37,121 nt of DNA from Desulfocapsaceae bacterium (GTDB taxonomy: Bacteria > Desulfobacterota > Desulfobulbia > Desulfobulbales > Desulfocapsaceae), in NCBI GenBank assembly GCA_030065655.1, contig JASJDT010000011.1:1-37121 (forward strand), given 5' to 3'. Shown one piece after another: positions 34,173 to 37,121 of this stretch. Below the pieces are notes generated by a model. It was given only the letters and a program-made list of their open reading frames with translations. It was not told the origin of the DNA and ran no database searches. The translations under genes were made by a program, and so were the position numbers. Within the stretch, counting starts at the first letter, position 1. Every line of letters starts with the position of its first letter.

Positions 34173-35567
34173 ATGCTGTCAGATTTAAAACGCATAATCG
34201 ATCAGATCAGCAGGGACAGAGGATTTAATAAACAGCTTTTGATCAGTGCTATTGAGGATGCTGTTGCTTCGGCTGCCAGAAAAAAGTTGGGTAGCAGAAG
34301 AGATATTGAAGTCCGCTATAACGATGAATATGGCGAGGTTGAGATATTTCAGTTTCGCAATGTCGTTGAGGTTGCAGAAGACGAGCAAACTGAAATTTCA
34401 TTGGATGAAGCTCTGCAACTGGACCCGGAAGTTCGACTTGGCGACGAACTAGGCGAAAAGATGGACAACATTGAAGATCTCGGCCGCATTGCCGCTCAAT
34501 CAGCCAAGCAGGTAATCATCCACAAGATGAAGGATGCGGAAAAAGAGGTCATCTATGAGATGTTCAAAGGACGTATTGGCGAAGTTGTCAGCGGCATCGT
34601 CCAGCGCTTTGAACGTGGCAATATGATCGTGAACTTGGGTAGAACGGATGCGATTCTTCCAAAAGACCAGCAGATTCCCAAACGTTCGTTCAAGCAGGGT
34701 GACCGGATTCGGGCCTATCTTACTGAAGTTCGACAAAATACCAGAGACGCCCAGCTGATGTTGTCTCGTACCTGTGATGAATTCCTGGCCAAACTATTTC
34801 AAATGGAAGTGCCTGAGATATCTGAAGGGATTGTCAAAATCATGGGAGTGAGCAGGGAGCCGGGTTTTCGAGCTAAAATTGCAGTGAGTTCCATGGAAAC
34901 CGATGTTGATCCGGTAGGTGCCTGTGTTGGTATGAAGGGTTCCAGGGTACAAAATGTAGTGCAGGAGTTGCAGGGAGAAAGAATAGATATTGTCACCTGG
35001 AGTCCGGATCCGGCTAAATATGTCTACAACGCTTTGGCCCCAGCCCATGTGAGTATGGTGCGGGTTGATGAAGAGACAAAATCGCTTCTGGTGGTCGTCC
35101 CCAATGATCAGCTATCCTTGGCCATAGGGCGCCAGGGGCAGAACGTTCGCCTCGCCTCCAAATTATTAGGCTGGAGAATTGATGTAAAAAGCGAGCAACG
35201 CTATGCAAATTTAGAGGATCCAGGATATCAAAGTTTGCTGGCCATCGAAGGTATTGAGGAGCCCCTTGCCGACCAACTCTTTGCCAAGGAGATAAAATCT
35301 GTTAAAGATCTTGCCGTAGCAGATGTTGACTCTTTGATTGTCCTGCGGGCTATCGATGAAGAGTTTGCCCAAGCAATGATAAGCGCGGCTGCTGAAACGG
35401 TAGAAAGTGGTGTTGATTTTGAAACGGTAGCAACTGATGATGAGGATAACGTTCAGGCTGAGGGTGGTTCTGTTACTGCCGAGCAGGATGAAGTAGATAG
35501 TGTAGGTGATGTTGTTGAAGCCGAACAGAATGAGGATTCGGCCGATGCAGGTGATGAGAAAGAATAA
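34173..35567 (+). CDS. nusA: Transcription termination/antitermination factor NusA
   Basis: NusA of 464 residues binds RNA polymerase and nascent RNA and modulates pausing, termination and antitermination. The N-terminal polymerase-binding domain begins MLSDLKRIIDQISRDRG; then an S1 domain (GEVVSGIVQRFERGNMIVNLGRTDAILP), two KH domains with GACVGMKGSRVQNVVQEL and AIGRQGQNVRLASKLLGW, and a helix-hairpin-helix-like segment. The C-terminus ends in about 50 acidic residues, an unusual tail compared with many NusA. I chose ATG 34173 because GGAG lies seven bases before it and NusA proteins start this way; a TTG at 34122 would add 17 residues. Confidence 0.97.
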   Translation: MLSDLKRIIDQISRDRGFNKQLLISAIEDAVASAARKKLGSRRDIEVRYNDEYGEVEIFQFRNVVEVAEDEQTEISLDEALQLDPEVRLGDELGEKMDNIEDLGRIAAQSAKQVIIHKMKDAEKEVIYEMFKGRIGEVVSGIVQRFERGNMIVNLGRTDAILPKDQQIPKRSFKQGDRIRAYLTEVRQNTRDAQLMLSRTCDEFLAKLFQMEVPEISEGIVKIMGVSREPGFRAKIAVSSMETDVDPVGACVGMKGSRVQNVVQELQGERIDIVTWSPDPAKYVYNALAPAHVSMVRVDEETKSLLVVVPNDQLSLAIGRQGQNVRLASKLLGWRIDVKSEQRYANLEDPGYQSLLAIEGIEEPLADQLFAKEIKSVKDLAVADVDSLIVLRAIDEEFAQAMISAAAETVESGVDFETVATDDEDNVQAEGGSVTAEQDEVDSVGDVVEAEQNEDSADAGDEKE

Positions 35568-35570
35568 TCC

Positions 35571-35780
35571 GTGTCTGAGCCGGTACGCACATGCGTAATA
35601 TGTAGGAGCAAAGCGATGAAATCAGCTCTACATCGCTTTGTCTGGGAGGATGGAAGTCCTCTACTTGATGAATATCAAAGAAAAAACGGCAGGGGAGCAT
35701 ACTGTTGCAGGAGTGAAAGATGTTTACAAAGATTTCTTTCACACCGGCAAAGGTGGCTCAAAATTTTTAATAAGCAATGA
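35571..35780 (+). CDS. ylxR: YlxR family RNA-binding protein (DUF448)
   Basis: A 69-residue YlxR protein. The N-terminal RTCVICRSK matches the family's RxCxxCR motif, and GRGAYCC is a conserved C-terminal segment; the positive surface suggests RNA binding. The start is GTG at 35571, three bases after the nusA stop, which is the usual place for ylxR between nusA and infB. Its stop codon overlaps the ATG of a 27-codon ORF. Confidence 0.93.
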   Translation: MSEPVRTCVICRSKAMKSALHRFVWEDGSPLLDEYQRKNGRGAYCCRSERCLQRFLSHRQRWLKIFNKQ

Positions 35781-35860
35781 AACTTCTTGATGACGCCCAA
35801 GCAGAACTTCTTGCCTGTAAGACAGAACAGGCAGAACGATTGGCAGCGTATTTTTGCTGA
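35777..35860 (+). CDS. Possible 27-residue ORF between ylxR and infB
   Basis: ATG at 35777 overlaps the ylxR stop in an ATGA arrangement and opens a 27-codon frame ending at TGA 35858-35860, 24 bases before infB. The product (MKLLDDAQAELLACKTEQAERLAAYFC) would be a single acidic amphipathic helix. Stop-start overlap favours translational coupling, but so short a frame could arise by chance and I know no family for it. It could be a degraded remnant of the L7Ae-like gene that sits here in some bacteria. Confidence 0.3.
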   Translation: MKLLDDAQAELLACKTEQAERLAAYFC

Positions 35861-35884
35861 GGAGAGGTATTACGGGAGCAAATG

Positions 35885-37121
35885 ATGAGCAGGGTGAGGA
35901 TTTACGAACTAGCGAAAGAAGCCGGAATGGCGAGCAAGGATTTGGCCGCGAAACTCATTGAGCAGGGTTACGACATCAAAGGCCACAGTTCTACCGTGGA
36001 TGATGAAACGGCAGAAAAGATCCGTAAAACCGTATTGCAAAAACCGGAAATGGAGCGCGTTGAGAAGAGGATAGACGATCCCAAGGGAGCAACTGTTATT
36101 CGCCGAAGATCAACTATTATCAGGCGAAGAAAAGCTCCGACTGAGGAGACAGAACGCGAACAAGAAGCAACAGCTGAGGAAACAAGTCAAACAGAGACAG
36201 CTGACAGCGCTCCTGCCGGGGTGGAAGAGACAAAAACGCAGGCTGTAGAAGAGGCCGATGCTGCGCAGGTCGAAACGGGTAAGGAAGTAGAACCCCAAAT
36301 AGACAAAAGCGAAGAGGCAGCAGCCCCGACAAAGAAAGATTCTGCCATAGAATCCTCTAAAGAGATCATCGAGCCGGAAATGGCCGCTGAGGGTGGCGCT
36401 GAGACTGATCTTGAAGAAGCTGCGGTTGCTACAGCGACAAAAGAATCTGAAGCTGTTGAGGTTGATGAAGCTGCTCCGGAGACGGAAAAAAAGGTTAAAC
36501 CGAAAGAGAAAAAGAAGGTAGCCTCGAAAAAGCTGGCTCGTGTTGTAGGGACAATCGATATCCCAGTTGAAGAAGAGCAAAAAGCCTCACCGCGGCCTAA
36601 GAAAAAATCTGTCCGGCCCTCCGGTGCTCCTGGCCATGAACAGCCAGCTGGTCAAGATGGTTACGACTCTGGAAGGGCTCGCAAAAAAGGCAAGAAGGCG
36701 GATCAGACTGAAGCTGATGAAGAGTTTGGCCGTAAAGCCGGTAAAGCGGCCAAAAAAGCGAAGAAAGCGGTCAAGTATACGCATTTTGGCAGTGACTATC
36801 AGCGCTCACCTGGCAAAAGAGGTAAAAAAGGCGGGAGAGGCAAAAAAGACAGTAAACCGATTGCCCCACCTCTAGAGATGAAGGCAAGTAAGAAGCGGAT
36901 CAAGGTTTTTGATTCCATTACTGTCGGTGATCTCGCCTCCAAGATGAGGGTCAAAGCAAGTGAGGTAATAGCCAAACTGATGGGCCTTGGGGTAATGGCA
37001 ACCATGAACCAACCGGTTGATGTGGATACTGCCATGCTCATTGCCAGCGACTTTGGCTATGAGGTCGAGCAAGGTGTGACTGAAGAGATTGGTATCCAGA
37101 TGCTCGATCAGGAACAGGAAG
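35885..37121 (+). CDS. infB: Translation initiation factor IF-2 (N-terminal part; runs off the window)
   Basis: The frame stays open to the window end (about 412 residues seen). It starts [36 protein letters not shown], the IF2_N domain that helps bind the 30S subunit; a long low-complexity linker rich in Glu, Ala, Lys and Thr follows, with a Lys/Arg/Gly-rich part near 255-330, then a second IF2_N-like domain ([43 protein letters not shown], key residues [17 protein letters not shown]). The GTPase domain lies beyond the window. ATG 35885 is preferred over 35882, because GGGAG at 35874-35878 is then six bases away. Position after nusA-ylxR confirms the call. Confidence 0.95.
   Translation, partial: MSRVRIYELAKEAGMASKDLAAKLIEQGYDIKGHSSTVDDETAEKIRKTVLQKPEMERVEKRIDDPKGATVIRRRSTIIRRRKAPTEETEREQEATAEETSQTETADSAPAGVEETKTQAVEEADAAQVETGKEVEPQIDKSEEAAAPTKKDSAIESSKEIIEPEMAAEGGAETDLEEAAVATATKESEAVEVDEAAPETEKKVKPKEKKKVASKKLARVVGTIDIPVEEEQKASPRPKKKSVRPSGAPGHEQPAGQDGYDSGRARKKGKKADQTEADEEFGRKAGKAAKKAKKAVKYTHFGSDYQRSPGKRGKKGGRGKKDSKPIAPPLEMKASKKRIKVFDSITVGDLASKMRVKASEVIAKLMGLGVMATMNQPVDVDTAMLIASDFGYEVEQGVTEEIGIQMLDQEQE

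Noticed and set aside
36110-36580. 156-codon minus-strand ORF rich in Phe, Leu, Cys and Arg
   Set aside because: It is the complement of the Glu/Ala/Lys-rich infB linker; the low-complexity composition explains the open frame.

Overview
The window looks like ordinary chromosome of a Gram-negative, anaerobic member of the Desulfobacterota, most likely Desulfobulbales (Desulfotalea/Desulfocapsa-like). This is inferred from moderate GC, ferredoxin-rich three-part glutamate synthase, tandem TatA, FabL-type enoyl reductase, TrmFO, a MutL with an endonuclease motif, and several long multidomain proteins built from HEAT, cNMP-like and PilZ parts. No insertion sequence, phage, integrase or CRISPR array was seen, and base composition is fairly even apart from one AT-rich gap. 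The taxonomic call is an inference; no search was run.

Layout. Bases 1-9050 (+): fabL, a maf nucleotide pyrophosphatase, a 370-base possibly structured leader, two tandem paralogous HEAT / cNMP-like / PilZ proteins, and a primase-helicase-like protein with a zinc finger, a degenerate TOPRIM and a RecA/DnaB-type ATPase. 9099-12863 (-): mutL, a 3D-domain lipoprotein, trmFO. 12992-14887 (+): a class A penicillin-binding protein. 14981-19253 (-): a protein joining a P-loop kinase-like domain, an FHA-like segment and a PPP-family phosphatase, then a DUF47/PhoU-like protein and a Pit phosphate transporter; the last two are preceded by three direct repeats at exact 11-base spacing, resembling a Pho box. 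19415-19687 (+): a small orphan protein with its own promoter-like sequence. 19749-25001 (-): a glutamate synthase split into glutaminase, FMN synthase and GXGXG-GltD-ferredoxin polypeptides. 25404-25884 (-): two TatA proteins and a clear terminator. 26098-29677 (-): thrC, a purine nucleoside phosphorylase and an MTA/SAH deaminase, closely spaced. 29916-32780 (-): a type IA topoisomerase (TopB-like) and rsfS. 32781-33390: AT-rich gap. 33391-37121 (+): tRNA-Gly(CCC) with terminator, then rimP-nusA-ylxR-small ORF-infB, with infB running off the window.

How the genes work together. Most are housekeeping: translation (rimP, nusA, ylxR, infB, rsfS, trmFO, tRNA), DNA maintenance (mutL, topB), envelope (PBP, 3D lipoprotein, TatA), nitrogen assimilation (glt), phosphate uptake (pit/DUF47) and purine/methylthio salvage (mtaD-pnp). 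The parts most worth attention are the P-loop/FHA-like/PPP fusion, the twinned HEAT-cNMP-PilZ proteins with altered ligand-site residues, the primase-helicase-like protein with a lost TOPRIM aspartate motif, and the Pho-box-like repeats.
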